Shown here piece after piece: positions 1 through 10,452 of a stretch of 64,000 bases of DNA (its first letter is position 1; every line of letters starts with the position of its first letter). The notes beneath the pieces were generated by a model. It made no database searches, was not told the DNA's origin, and saw only the letters and a program-made list of their open reading frames with translations. This DNA comes from Stomoxys calcitrans. Lineage: Eukaryota > Arthropoda > Insecta > Diptera > Muscidae. The stretch spans positions 24,851,291-24,915,290 of the forward strand of contig NC_081555.1 of NCBI RefSeq assembly GCF_963082655.1, read 5' to 3'. The translations under genes and the position numbers were made by a program.

Positions 1-567
1 TAGAGAAGTTTTTACATGGCATAGTTCCTCACAAATGTTGCCAGCTTAAGGAGGGGAAATTAAATGTTTTTTTCTGATGGTCTCGCTAGGATTTGACCCC
101 AGGCGTTAAGCGTCATAGGCGGACATGCGAACCTCTGCACTTAAGAGCTGTTTGGCACTTAATGATAATGGTCTGCGGCGTGCCGCAGTGCGACACCTCT
201 GGGGAGAGAAGTTTTTACATGGCAAATGTTGCCAGCTTTAGGAGGGGAAATTAAATGTTTTTTTTCTGATGGTCTGGCTAGGATTCGAACCCAGGCGTTA
301 AGCGTCATAGGCGGACATGCTAACCTCTGCGCTTAAGTGCTGTTTGGCACTTAATGATGATGGACTGCGGCGTGCCGCAATGCGACACCTCTTGGGAGAG
401 AAGTTTTCACATGGCATAGTTCCTCACAAATGTTGCCGGTATTAGGAGGGGAAATGAAAAAAATATTTTTTTTCTGATGGTCTCGCTAGGATTCGAACCC
501 AGGCGTTAAGCGTCATAGGCGGACATGCTAAACTCTGCGCTTAAGTGCCGTTTGGCACTTAATGAAA
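1..567 (-). repeat. Tandem trimer of a truncated tRNA-derived SINE
   Basis: Three head-to-tail SINE fragments lie on the minus strand at about 1-172, 173-364 and 365-567, spaced 192 bp. Each carries the RNA polymerase III B-box-like motif (read here as GATTCGAACCC) and the head motif CTCTGCGCTTAAG. The usual head end (GTGGCCTC) is replaced by a linker with an 8-bp hairpin, TTAAGTGC/GCACTTAA around a 6-nt loop on the minus strand. The 3' tail seen in complete copies (for example 49729-50049) is missing. The first unit runs off the window edge, so the array may be longer. Confidence 0.8.
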
Positions 568-1492
568 TGGTAACTTCCTTATTGTCTAAGCTAAATCATT
601 CTTAACTCTACACCAATTTAGAGTGTTCCTTTAGCCTCCAAGACCTATAGTTCTAGTTGTCATAATTGTTAAATTTTCACATAGCTGATTTTTTCCTGGT
701 ACGTGAGAAATTGCTTGTTATCAATTTTTGCTCAAACACACATTACAACATACTATACGACACACTCACGCACTTACTTGCATATAAGTTTACCAACCAA
801 CATTGCAAAATATACGCACAATTATCAACTTTTCCATATCTGGGAGCATGAGAACGGAAAAAGCTATGGATAGCTTCAATTTGCTGGAAAACCAAGCACT
901 GCTGTCATGTTTGGCAGGAATATATCACTGCTCACATCATGAACAATGTGGGGTTTGGTTATGGTGTTGATGCATTGCAGGCAGCATCACACTTTGTAGG
1001 TTTTGTGTCACAAGTTAAGTGGCATCATTTCGAAATAAAGTTGATTCAATCAACATATTGTGAATTCAATTCAATTCAATCTCCAATTCAATTCGTTTCG
1101 ATTCATAATGATCAATAACAGCATAGCGTTGTCATCCTACCTTTAGTTATTAATTGGTTGTAGTATGGTATTCCTTCACTCCAGCCTTCAACTAGTGTGG
1201 GTTGTTTGGCTAGAGCAAGAAAAAAGTTATGTGACAGTAAATCTCGTAGTTTATGGAAATTTACATGCGAGGTTTGCGACAGAAAGTCTTTGCAATAGAA
1301 ATGTTTTAAAAACTTTTTATAGGTTTCTTTCAAAAACATTGCATTGACGAGGGAAAGTGGATCCATTCAACTGGATCGATCTAAACTAAGAAGTGCGTTG
1401 GCTACCTTCCTGGTAAAAGTGGAAAATGGTGATATTCACATTCGAAGAAGCAGCTGAAGCTTTGAAGGTGAAGGTTCTCGAGATGATAAAAA
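568..1492. other. AT-rich stretch without recognised genes
   Basis: Short open frames on both strands overlap one another and show no recognisable domain. The only low-complexity feature is a CAATT-type pentamer tract near 1063-1095. The last 100 bases lead directly into the 5' end of the mini-me-like element. Confidence 0.5.
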
Positions 1493-2626
1493 ACAAGTAA
1501 AAGCGTGCTAAGTTCGGCCGGGCCGAATCTTACATACCCTCCACCATGGATCGCATTTGCCGAGTTCTTCTCCCGGCATCTCTTCTTAGGCAAAAAAGGA
1601 TATAAGAAAAGATTTGCTCTGCTATTATTATATTATTACATGTTGGAGACCTGTGTAAAATGTCAGCCAATTCGAATAAGAATTGCGTCCTTTGGGGGCT
1701 CAAGAAATAAAATAGAGAGATCGATTAATATGGGAGCTGTATCGGGCTATAGACCGATTCAGATCATAATAAACACCTATGTTGATGGTCCTGAGAGGAT
1801 CCGTAGTACAAAATTTCATTCCAATCGGATAAGAATTGCGCACTCTAGAGGCTCAAGAAGTCAAGATCCCAGATCGGTTTATATGGCAGCTATATCAGGT
1901 TATCGACCGATTTGAACCATACTTGGCACAGTTGTTGGATATCATAACGAAACACGTTGTGCAAAATTTCATTCCAATCGGATAAGAATTGCGCAATCTA
2001 GAGGCTCAAGAAATCAAGACCCAAGATCGGTTTATATGGCAGCTATATCAGGTTATGGACCGATTTGAACCATACTTGGCACAGTTGTTGGATATCATAA
2101 CAAAACACGTCGTGCAAAATTTCATTCCAATCGAATAAGAATTGCGCACTCTATAGGCTCAAGAAGTCAAGACCCAAGATCGGTTTATATGGCAGCTATA
2201 TCAGGTTATGGACCTATTTGAACCATACTTGGCACAGTTGTTGGATATCATAACAAAACACGTCGTGCAAAATTTCATTCCAATCGAATAAGAATTGCGC
2301 ACTCTAAAGGCTCAAGAAGTCAAGGCCCAAGATCGGTTTATATGGCAGCTATATCAAAACATGGACCGATATGACCCATTTACAATACCAACCGACCTAC
2401 ACTGATAAGAAGTATTTGTGCAAAATTTCAAGCGGCTAGCTTTACTCCTTCGGAAGTTAGCGTGCTTTCGACAGACAGACGGACGGACATGGCTAGATCG
2501 ACATAAAATGTCGCGACGATCAAGAATATATATATACTTAATGGGGTCTCTGACGAATATTTCGAGTAGTTACAAACAGAATGACGATATTAGTATACCC
2601 CCCATCTTATGGTGGAGGGTATAATA
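1493..2626 (+). mobile_element. Mini-me-like nonautonomous element, near full length
   Basis: The 5' end carries the signature CGTGCTAAGTTCGGCC, which recurs at 18.86 kb and, diverged, at 46.97 kb. The centre is a tandem array (see next entry). The 3' part has the GTCY-type seed (GACAGACAGACGGACGGACA, 2470-2490), the GGCTAGATCGAC motif, a TATATATA tract, and a terminal GTGGAGGGTATAA. The 5' ACCCTCCACCAT and 3' ATGGTGGAGGGT form inverted repeats. GTCY and TA seeds are the described hallmark of dipteran mini-me elements, later linked to DINE-1/INE-1 Helitrons. The family name is an inference from these motifs. It codes for nothing; the 136-residue open frame at 1505-1915 is incidental. Confidence 0.75.
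1667..2433 (+). repeat. 153-bp tandem array inside the mini-me-like element
   Basis: About five units begin at 1667, 1821, 1974, 2127 and 2280. Spacing is 154 bp once and then exactly 153 bp three times. Each unit contains CCAATCGGATAAGAATTGCG-like, GGCTCAAGAAGTCAAGA and TATATGGCAGCTATATCA motifs. Units 2-5 are very similar; the first is more diverged. The same motifs occur singly or in short runs in every other mini-me-like copy of the window. Confidence 0.85.
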
Positions 2627-3157
2627 ATTGGCCCCATTCTTGCAAGTTATGGATCTAATGCTAATCCGGTTCAATGTTACTCAAGTATTGCCACCTCACC
2701 AAACAACGCCAAGTTGCAGTCCTAACATCTGTTCTTGTATATCAGACTTTAATTTTTATTCTTGGATCCCCAATATCCTTTGGGTATTATGGAAAAATAT
2801 CCATAGAGGATTAGAGATAAACCAGAAAACCGAAGAGCAAAAACAGAATATAAATACTCGTTGCGTCATATAAAGAGGATGAACAGAAAAAAGCACCTCA
2901 AATTCAATATTTTTGATAGAGCGAAGAAGGCAATTCCTGCCCCCATGCAAGTGCTAGAAGGATATTAACACTCCAAAGGGTATTAAACCGTGTATCATGC
3001 ATAACACTTGACTGACATATAATTCAATATGGTGTTGTGATCGGGTGGACCACACTTTAAAAATCCACCTAATGTTTTATACTCATTCTAGTCCAAAGGG
3101 TGAGTAGACCGCATCTTAGCCGAATCAATTGTTGGGGTTTTAAATCGGATGACACTA
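2627..3157. other. Unassigned spacer between mini-me element and RTE-like relic
   Basis: I see no coding domain, RNA gene or repeat signature. The last 150 bases might be diverged endonuclease-domain sequence of the following retrotransposon, but the reading frame cannot be followed upstream of about 3158. Confidence 0.4.
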
Positions 3158-3162
3158 GTTGG

Positions 3163-3897
3163 TGGATGAGAGGCTAGCCAAAATCGGCATAAAAGCCAAA
3201 TTCTTCAACATCAGCCTTATTTGTGCCCATGCCCCGAAGGAAGACAAGGACGAGCAGACCAAAGATGTCTTCTATGAGCACCTAGAGAGAGAATATGACC
3301 GCTGTCCCGCCCGTTCTGGGAGATTTTAATGCGAAAATAGGGAAGGAATAAATGTTTGGTCCAACAGTCGGAAAGTTTAGCCTCCACGAGATAACGTCCA
3401 GTAATGGGTTGAGGCTGATAGATTTCGCCGCGGCAAAAAACATGGTAGTTAGTAGCACCAAATTTCAACATAAAAATATCCACAAAGCCACATGGCTGTC
3501 ACACGATCAAAACACGAGAAACCAAATTGATCACGTTGTGATAGGTGGAAGGCATTCATCCAGCGTGTTAGATGTACGATCGATCCGTGGAGCGAATATA
3601 GATTCGGATCATTACCTTGTTGCAGCAAAGGTTCGCAAAAGGAAGCTGGACATTGAAAAGCTGCAAACACAACAAATGGCAGCGGCATACTCCACTCGAC
3701 TGACCCAAATGCTTGATGAAATCACTCCTTGTTCCGATGATATAATGGCGCAGTGGCAAACTATTGCCCACTCCATGGAAAATGCCGCGAAATCCGTACT
3801 TGGGTACCTCCTCCAAAAAACCCATGGTACGACCAAGAGTGTCGAGATGCTACTGAAGCCAAGAATGCGGCATATAGAGCAACCCTGCAATCAGTAG
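3163..3897 (+). pseudogene. Endonuclease domain of the RTE-like element (broken)
   Basis: In active relatives this domain nicks the genomic target to prime reverse transcription. Visible motifs in order are HAPKEDKDEQ (about 3226), GDFNAKIGKE (about 3319-3348), QIDHVVI (about 3523) and DSDHYLVAAK (about 3601). These correspond to the conserved GDFN, DH and SDH positions of exonuclease-endonuclease-phosphatase enzymes. The first motif is in a different frame from the second, and TAA at 3349-3351 follows GKE, so the 181-codon open frame from 3352 is only the C-terminal part. After about 3805 that frame diverges from the family and coding continues in another frame. Confidence 0.75.
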
Positions 3898-4680
3898 CAA
3901 CGCGCCAGATGAAGGAGAGGTATCGGGAGAAAAGGAGAGAGGAGAAACGTCTATTCCGCAGAAAGAAAAAGGAAATGGAAAGACGTGAGTGCGAGCGAAT
4001 TAAGATGTACAGGAGTCAGAATGAAGTCCGGAAATTCTACCAAAGAATTAAACACCAAACCGATGGCTTTGGTGCAGGCACATCCTCCTGCAGAGACAAA
4101 GAAGGAAATCTGGTAACTGACACAGATAACATGCTGAGGATATGGAAAGAATATTTTACCCAACTGCTAGTGTCTGATGTTAGCGGCGAAGAGGATACCG
4201 CAGAACCAATCCCTGATGATGGTATAGAATGTTTACCTCCTAGTCAGAATGAGGTCCAAGTAGCAGTAACCCGACCAAAGAACAACAAGGCAGCAGGAGC
4301 CGACGGGTTACCCGCTGAACTATTTAACACCGGAGGCGACTCGCTGATAAGGCGTATGCATCAGCTTATCTGTGCAATCTGGCTAGAAGAACGCATACCC
4401 GATTATTGAAACCTCAGCATACTATGTCCCGTACACAAGAAAGGTGACAAGACGGAATGTGCCAACTACAGAGGAATAAGTCTTCTCCCCATCGCATACA
4501 AGATACTCTCGAGCGTACTGTGTGAAAGATTAAAACCTAAAGTCAATGAGATAATTGGGCCCTATCAATGCGGCTTTAGACCTGGTAAATCCACCCTAGA
4601 CCAGATATTCACACTGCGCCAAATCCTGGAAAAGACCCGAGAAGGACAAATCAACACCTACCACCTCTTTGTTGACTACA
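3753..4680 (+). pseudogene. Linker and RT N-terminal part of the RTE-like element (broken)
   Basis: From about 3805 this frame carries PWYDQECRDATEAKNAAY, then a highly basic helix (RYREKRREEKRLFRRKKKE), typical of the linker between endonuclease and RT. It continues with KNNKAAGADGLPAELF (RT motif 0/1 region). A TGA at 4407-4409 replaces a tryptophan-like position. The same frame then continues through HKKGDKTECANYRGISLL and CGFRPGKSTLDQIFTLRQIL to FVDYK near 4680, where about ten codons around the first catalytic aspartate (FVDYKAAFD-type motif) are missing. The protein is therefore inactive. Confidence 0.75.
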
Positions 4681-5409
4681 AAGGTATTTCAAGCCATGTC
4701 TGAGTTTGGTATCCCTGCAAAATTAATAAGACTCTGCAGGATGACACTTGCTGATACGCGTTCCTCAGTAAGAATAGGAAAGAATCTCTCCGAAACATTT
4801 AATACCAAACGAGGTTTCAGACAAGGAGACAGCCTATCGTGTGATCTCTTTAATATGCAGCTGGAGAAGATTATACGAGATGCAGAAGTGAATAGATATG
4901 GCACACTAATCACAAGAGAGCACATGCTACTTGCCTATGCCGACGATATCGATATCATAGGTCGGTCACCGGAAGTAGTAACTGCAGCCTTTGAAAGAAT
5001 CGAAAGAGAGTCAGTGAAAATGGGTCTGGCAGTAAATGGAGATAAGACGAAAAGGATGGTCTCCACTCCCAAAAAGCCTTGTACAACCGAGCAGATAAAG
5101 AACATGGAGAAAGTTGGGAATCATAACTTTGAGATAGTCAGTAACTTTATCTACCTCGGCACCGCCGTAACCGAAACGAATGACACCAGTTTTGAGATAA
5201 AGCGAAGAATAATACTGGCAAACAGATGTTACTTTGGACTATGTAAGCAATTTAGAAACAAGGCCACCTCTCGACAGAAGAAGATTACACTATACAAGAC
5301 ACTGATAATACCCGTGTTGTTACATGGTTCTGAGGCATGGATACTTGTGAAAGCAGGTGAGGCAGTGCTTGGAGTATTTGAGGGAAAGATTCATCGTAAA
5401 ATATATTGA
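4669..5409 (+). pseudogene. RT palm/thumb of the RTE-like element (partial)
   Basis: The real homology starts at the VFQAMSEFGIPAKL segment just downstream of 4680. RT motifs are GFRQGDSLSCDLFN (motif B, about 4813-4855) and LAYADDIDII (motif C with the catalytic YADD, about 4930-4960). VNGDKTKRM (motif D/E region) and the conserved C-terminal ANRCYFGLCKQF and LLHGSEAW segments follow. The frame ends at 5407-5409 where family members read on through GPVCVNGEY. That continuation is visible after the stop and again, with its downstream part, at 55.6 kb. Confidence 0.8.
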
Positions 5410-5569
5410 CCAGTTTGCGTTAATGGAGAATATGGGCGTCGTATGAACCACGAGAGGTACGACGACGATAGCATAGCTAGGTTAGGTTTAATTGGCAGTC
5501 TGCAATCAGATTCACTTAGACATTTTCGTCCAATGTGATACCACAGGAACAGAAGAAGGAAGATGCCTT

Positions 5570-5902
5570 CTACTTCCTGCCGATGAACCATTCAGATCGC
5601 TTTAAAAAGGCCAATATCTTGCGAATGTTCACACATGCTAAATCAGACAGGTTCTCAAAGAAATGAGAAGCTAAAGTGGAACTCCTTCTAGCTGTTAGTG
5701 CGGAACACACACACAGAAGGTGTTCTATAGTCTTTTCTTGTTCGATGTTCTCACAGCTTCTGCAAGAGTCGTTGCTGGGAACCTTCAGTCTGCCAGCATG
5801 TTTTCCGATTAGAGAGTGACCTGTCATGACGGACACAATGACGGACACAATGACTGAGACGTCTGTTCTAGCCAATGACAGCAAAGCAGTAGATCTCTTC
5901 AA
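5570..5902 (-). pseudogene. C-terminal Cys/His segment of family B
   Basis: A 110-codon open frame ends the element's coding region. It has SVMTGHSLIGKHAGRL followed by a C-x2-C-x10-H-x2-C cluster (CRSCENIEQEKTIEHLLC). This is the zinc-knuckle-like C-terminus common after RNase H in these elements and possibly nucleic-acid binding. An expansion of IVSV residues reflects a 12-base duplication near 5835 (GACACAATGACG repeated). The upstream RNase H frame is not continuous with it. Confidence 0.65.
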
Positions 5903-5914
5903 GTCTAGATTAGG

Positions 5915-6484
5915 TCACATTGTTTTGGAATGCTCACAGCCTCCTCTTTGTGACCATCTATCATTTGTTGTCCTTCGGGCCTGCTCCTGAAAACTTAGCT
6001 TGCATGTCACTAGAGGCATTCCCACAGATTCCAGTATCCCTGGAATGTCTGTAGGGTAGTTCCAGTCTCGCAAGCTCATCTGCTTTACAATTCCCTGGGA
6101 TATCTCTGTGAGAGATTTGCGACAGTCGAGGGTGGTTTTTGTGTTTGGAACTACGTTTTCCAGGGATTTGAGGGCTGCCTGGCAGTCTGAGAAGATATTT
6201 GTGCCAATCGTCGTAATGACATTATATCTTAGCCATTCCACCACTTCCTTAATTGCAAGGATCTCCGCTTGATTCACGTAATGGTTGGGTAATCTTTTCG
6301 ATTTGATCAGTTCTAGATCTTTAGAGTACACCCCAAAGCCCACCTGGTCGTTTAGTTTGGAACCATCCGTATAGAAGTCTATGTTACTTCTGTTATCAAG
6401 GATATCGTAATTCCAATCGGTTCTATAAGTAATTTCTATCAAAAAGCGGCTGAGGTAGGATGTAATCCACACTGCCTGGAACAT
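5915..6484 (-). pseudogene. RNase H domain of family B (damaged)
   Basis: The 189-codon frame includes IDFYTDGSKLNDQVGFGVYS (first catalytic Asp), QAEILAIKEVV (catalytic Glu) and NIFSDCQAALKSL (second Asp). The C-terminal motif WVPGHRDIPGN, carried by related copies, is deleted. The frame passes from SLTEIS into QGIVKQMSLRDW, an out-of-frame reading of the following sequence, then recovers at ILESVGMPLVTCKLSF. RNase H in active relatives removes the RNA template after first-strand synthesis; this copy could not. Confidence 0.75.
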
Positions 6485-7438
6485 CGGATGTTGAAGAATA
6501 ACACAGTGTCCCTAGCCGCCACATGACCAATGACCAATGCCACAATGTCCAGAGGCATAAGATGTAGTATTAAATTCAGTGCATCAGATGGTATCGTCCT
6601 CAGTGCGGCTGAGATGCACAAACAAGCCATCCTTTGGATCCGGTTAACTATTGAGCAGTAGGTGGACTTTTGAAGCGCCGTCCACCACACCACAACACCA
6701 TATAGCATTATAGGTCTGACAACTCCAGTATATACCCAATGCATGACACGTGGTCTAAACCCCCATCTTATGCCAATGGCCCTCTTGCAGGTGTATAGGG
6801 CAAGAGTGGCCTTTCGTGCCCTTTCCAAAAAGTTGGATTTGAATTTAAATTTCCTGTCCAGCAAATCACACAGCAACCATATAGAAGTCTATGTAACTTC
6901 TGTTACCAGGGATATCGTAGTTCCAATCGGTTCTATCAGGAATATTGGTACAGTACGTTTTATCAAAAAGTGCCTCAGGTAGAGTGTAATCCACAGTGCC
7001 TGGAACATTGGATATTGTATCAAAGATAACACCGTAACCATAGCTGCCATATGACCAATGAAAAAGGTCCCTTAACCTCACGGCAGTGGTCGCTGCAATT
7101 TGGGCAGCCACAATTTCCAGAGGCATAAGATGTAGCATTAAATTCAGTGCATCAGATGGTATCGTCCTCAGTGCGGCTGAGATGCACAAACAAGCCATCC
7201 TTTGGATCCGGTTAACTATTGAGCAGTAGGTGGACTTTTGAAGCGCCGTCCACCACACCACAACACCATATAGCATTATAGGTCTGACAACTCCAGTATA
7301 TACCCAATGCATGACACGCGGTCTAAACCCCCATCTTATGCCAATGGCCCTCTTGCAGGTGTATAGGGCAAGAGTGGCCTTTCGTGCCCTTTCCAAAAAG
7401 TTGGATTTGAATTTATATTTCCTGTCCAGCAAAACACC
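6362..7438 (-). repeat. Internal tandem duplication (about 510-568 bp) in the family B relic
   Basis: The segment spanning the RT C-terminus and RNase H start occurs twice. For example CATAAGATGTAG begins at 6556 and 7124 (offset 568), and ATAGAAGTCT at 6371 and 6881 (offset 510). The 58-bp offset difference is an indel in one copy. The two copies are very similar over 6556-6865 versus 7124-7433, so the duplication is younger than much of the decay. Confidence 0.85.
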
Positions 7439-7900
7439 CAGGTATTTTGCGCTTTCTACAAATGAAACATTCTCTCCATCCAAGGAGACAGGTTCGAGTA
7501 TAGGCAACGTGTATCCCCTGCTGAAAAGGACTACTTTTGTCTTGCACGGATTTAAGCATAGACCAATTTCGGTAAATGGAAAATTCTCTCCACCCAAGGA
7601 GACAGGTTCCACTGTAGGCAACTTGTATCTCCTGCTGAAAAGAACTACTTCTGTCTTGCACGGATTTATACCTAGACCACTTAGCCCACTTTGCTGTTGC
7701 ACGTAAAGCTTCCTGAAGTATATCTCTTAGAGTGTTGTGAAACTATCCCCTAACCGCAATTGCCAAGTCATCAGCATACGCGACCACTTTTACGCCTGTT
7801 TCTTCCATAGAATTATATTTCTTTTGGAATATAATGACTATATTCCAAAGAAGAGGAGACAGTACACTTCCTTGAGGTGTTCCTCTGCTGATTCATCTTT
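6866..7900 (-). pseudogene. RT of family B: motifs B, C and thumb (frameshifted)
   Basis: Read on the minus strand from about 7890: RGTPQGSVLSPLLWN (RT motif B), VVAYADDLAIAV (motif C; YADD at 7767-7778) and LGINPCKTEVVLFSRR (motif D/E). SAKYLGVLLDRKYKFKSN and the thumb segment VMHWVYTGVVRPIMLYGVVVWW follow. Frameshifts separate motif C from the rest, and an internal 114-bp duplication repeats the NPCKT segment. Motif A and everything upstream are missing. Confidence 0.8.
7460..7671 (-). repeat. 114-bp tandem duplication inside the RT segment
   Basis: TCTCTCC begins at 7471 and again at 7585, and the following blocks (GGAGACAGGTTC, TTGCACGGATTTA) recur at the same offset. The duplication stays in frame, so the conceptual protein has the NPCKT...SLGGEN segment twice (minus frame 6866-7702). 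Confidence 0.8.
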
Positions 7901-8212
7901 TTAGATCCACAGATTACAAGCCTGTCGTAAAGTACATCTGAATTCTAAATAATGTTATTCCAGACTCCGAGGACAAGACGGAAAACACATCCGTATTCAT
8001 TAAGACTCAACTTCAGAATTCAGTTCCAAGTCTTAACGACAACTCTAATTTTCCTTACGTATTTCACATAATTTTGGTTCAGAATACTGAAAGCATTCTG
8101 TCAGATTTTTAGGTAGGGATAGGACGTTCCTTGAGAGGAACTTGATCCCAACACATGGGCTAACAAAGCCCGAGGACAAACTGGAAGTTTTCAATAAGTT
8201 TAGGGAGTACTT

Positions 8213-9020
8213 GCATCGGGAGCCATCGTGGTGCATAGGTTAGCATGCCCGCCTTTCGTGCCCAAACGCCCGGGTTCAAAATCTGCCGGCGAGAACACCT
8301 TAAAACATTTTTCAGCGGTGGTTATCCCCTCACCAAATGCTGGCGACATTTGTGAGTATTTCACCCATATATAACTTCTCATCGTGCCCAAACGCCCGAG
8401 TTCAAATCCTGCCGGCGAGAACACCTTAAAACACTTTTCAGCGGTGTTTATCACCTCACCAAATGCTGGCGACATTTGTGAGTATTTCACCCATGTACAA
8501 CTTCTCAACCAAGAGGTGTCACTTTCGGTGATACGCCGTTCGGACTTGGCATAAAACAGGAGGTCCCCTTATCAATGAGCTTAAATTTGAAACGGGCAGA
8601 ACTCAATTGATGTTGTGAGAAGTTAATTTCCCCCTAATTTATTCCGCAATGAGATGTTTGGGAAACGTACTAAATCAAAAATCACTTGCATGTTTGCCCA
8701 TTAACATTCCATTAAGGAACAGGGGCAAACAGGGAGACCACCATAGGGCATCGGCATGTCTGCCTATGACGCTGAACACCTGGGTTCAAATCCTGGCGAG
8801 ACCATCATACAATTTTCAGCGGTGATTATCCCCTCCTAATGCTGGCGACAATTGGGAGGTACTGTACGATTTGGTATGGTAGCCATGTAAAAATTTCTCT
8901 ACAAAGAGATGTCGCTCTGCGGCACGCCGTTTGGTCTCGGTTGTAAAAAGGAGGCCCCTTATCATTGAGCTTAAACTTGAATCGGACTGCACTCATTGAT
9001 AGGTGAAAATTTTATCCCCG
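8213..9020 (+). mobile_element. SINE cluster flanked by a perfect 13-bp target duplication
   Basis: TTAGGGAGTACTT occurs at 8200-8212 and 9021-9033, bracketing the block. Inside are a plus-strand SINE (from about 8225) with a 126-bp internal duplication (CGTGCCCAAACGCCC at 8257 and 8383) and then a spacer. Next is a minus-oriented SINE tail (about 8690-8733), then a second plus-strand SINE (8735-9020) with B-box GGTTCAAATCC and body motif GGCACGCCGTTTGG. Both plus copies lack the canonical tail. The outer duplication implies that the whole block, or an outer SINE later invaded or rearranged, arose from one target-primed insertion. Confidence 0.75.
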
Positions 9021-9033
9021 TTAGGGAGTACTT

Positions 9034-10452
9034 ACTGACAGAAATATTCCTTCAAAATTTCATTTTAATCTGATCATTAGTACAGAAGTTATTCGTTCCA
9101 AACGAGCTTCTTTCGACTGATCAATGTTAACATTTTGATAACGACTCTCGACTATTTCTCTTGCTACATAAATCAAATTTTAATCAGTTTATGTTGAAAC
9201 CAGCAAAGGATTGCATTTTCTCTTAACCATGAGAGTTTGTGTTACCTGAAATTTGCAGAAGTTTCTATCCGATGTATAATAGGAAAATTTAAGGGTTATT
9301 TATGGAAGTTAAACACTTCAAGTGTAATACAATTTTCTTTATAAGGCATATTTATTATAAATTTAATAATAAATAAAGACGGAATTATGGTATTGTGGTT
9401 TCACAAATTAGTTTATTCAAGTAATTGAAATTTGAAATGTTGTTCACTAACAAGGCGAAATAATCAAATTTTGGAGAAAAGGTGCAAGGAATATGGCATA
9501 CATAATTTCACATACTTCATAGGAATTTGACAAGTTTCTTAACTGTTTTCACTTCTATTTATAAAATAAATCTAATGAATTAAGTTCTGTATTCCTCGTC
9601 TTCAATTAAGCGAAAATTACAGTTCTGCATATATTTAAACAAAATATTTTCCACTTATTTTCATGCTTTATCAAAATTTTTGACAATTTAACGTTGAGTG
9701 GTAATTGCTGGCCTAGATTTGTCTAAATATCATGGATGAATGAGTTCAAACTCATCCTTCACATACTATACATCTACAAAAGGACCCACTTTGCTATACC
9801 CCACACACATCCTGTAACTCAGACTTACTCTCAACCATCGATTCGTACATATTCACATCCATCCATTTGCTAAATTGTTCAATAAACACTTCACTTGCTG
9901 CAGGACAATGCTTGGATGAAAAGGAAAAGGACTTGTTTTCCACTCGAATTATCCTTATGATTGCTTTATTTTTTTCACATTCACTTCGTTTCTTGCTCAG
10001 CATTCAATATCCAATCGCTAGCAACGAAACGTAACAAAAATTTATCATAATTTCTTGTCTTGTTATGTGCTTCGATGCTTCTTCGTTGAAAGGCTTCCTA
10101 AGAAGAAAATAGACAAAAGCTCTGATAGGACAGAATACACATAACAAGCAAGTTATTGTGGAGTGGGAGGCAAGCTAGAACAACTACATTGGAAGAAGCT
10201 ACGAATGAAGGGAGAAAATGGTGAGTGTTAAATAAATTGAATTGATTCAATTTACGTTGTAGTAGTCTGTAATAAAAAAGGACATTGGAAATTACATCAA
10301 ATTGAGCAGGAAAGGATACAGACGGAAATGTTATACAAATACTCACTACCTTCTTTTTATTTTGCTTCTGCTGAGTTAGGCAGACTGTAACAGCAGATTG
10401 GTTATTGAAAGAACGCGAACGAATGTGTGGGGATTTTAAAACACCCTACATT
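9034..10452. other. AT-rich stretch without recognised features
   Basis: I found no domain-bearing frame, RNA gene or known repeat. Two small minus-strand open frames (9794-10003 and 10098-10346) have no recognisable motif and are probably chance. Confidence 0.5.

Larger units (their letters stand above)
3158..5476 (+). mobile_element. RTE/BovB-like non-LTR retrotransposon relic
   Basis: A 5'-truncated copy contains the apurinic-type endonuclease and reverse transcriptase of a single-ORF non-LTR element. Order seen: endonuclease (3163-3650), basic linker (3800-4080), RT fingers and palm (4220-5100), C-terminal region (5100-5409). The clade call (RTE/BovB-like, the type often annotated in insects as craniofacial development protein 2-like plus RT) comes from motif style, such as KKGDKTECANYRGISLLP and YQCGFRPGKSTLDQI, and is tentative. 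There are at least four lesions: a frameshift near 3310, a stop at 3349, a frameshift near 3810, a stop at 4407, and a small deletion with frameshift near 4680. The 3' end is cut at the junction with the oppositely oriented relic at 5479. A 3' fragment of the same family lies at 55609-55965. Confidence 0.8.
5479..7940 (-). mobile_element. RNase-H-bearing non-LTR retrotransposon relic (family B)
   Basis: The 3' end is at 5479, with a minus-strand tail of CCTAA type (seen here as AGGTTAGGTTTAA). Moving up the coordinates, the minus strand encodes a Cys-rich C-terminus, an RNase H domain, the RT thumb and the RT motifs. It stops near 7940, before the RT N-terminus, so the copy is 5'-truncated. 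RNase H downstream of RT in non-LTR elements points to the I/LOA-type group; the exact clade is uncertain. Internal duplications (6362-7438 and 7460-7671) and frameshifts make it non-functional. Related copies lie at 12370-13895, 43442-44092 and 50336-52860. It sits directly against the 3' part of the RTE-like relic. Confidence 0.8.

Noticed and set aside
1505..1915. 136-codon open frame with repeated RIRIA/GYRPI segments
   Set aside because: It follows the 153-bp non-coding repeat of a mini-me-like element; other copies of the unit have stops in the same frame.
6743..7706. Plus-strand open frames (6743-6982, 7311-7706)
   Set aside because: They are antisense to the family B RT thumb, which carries recognisable motifs on the minus strand.
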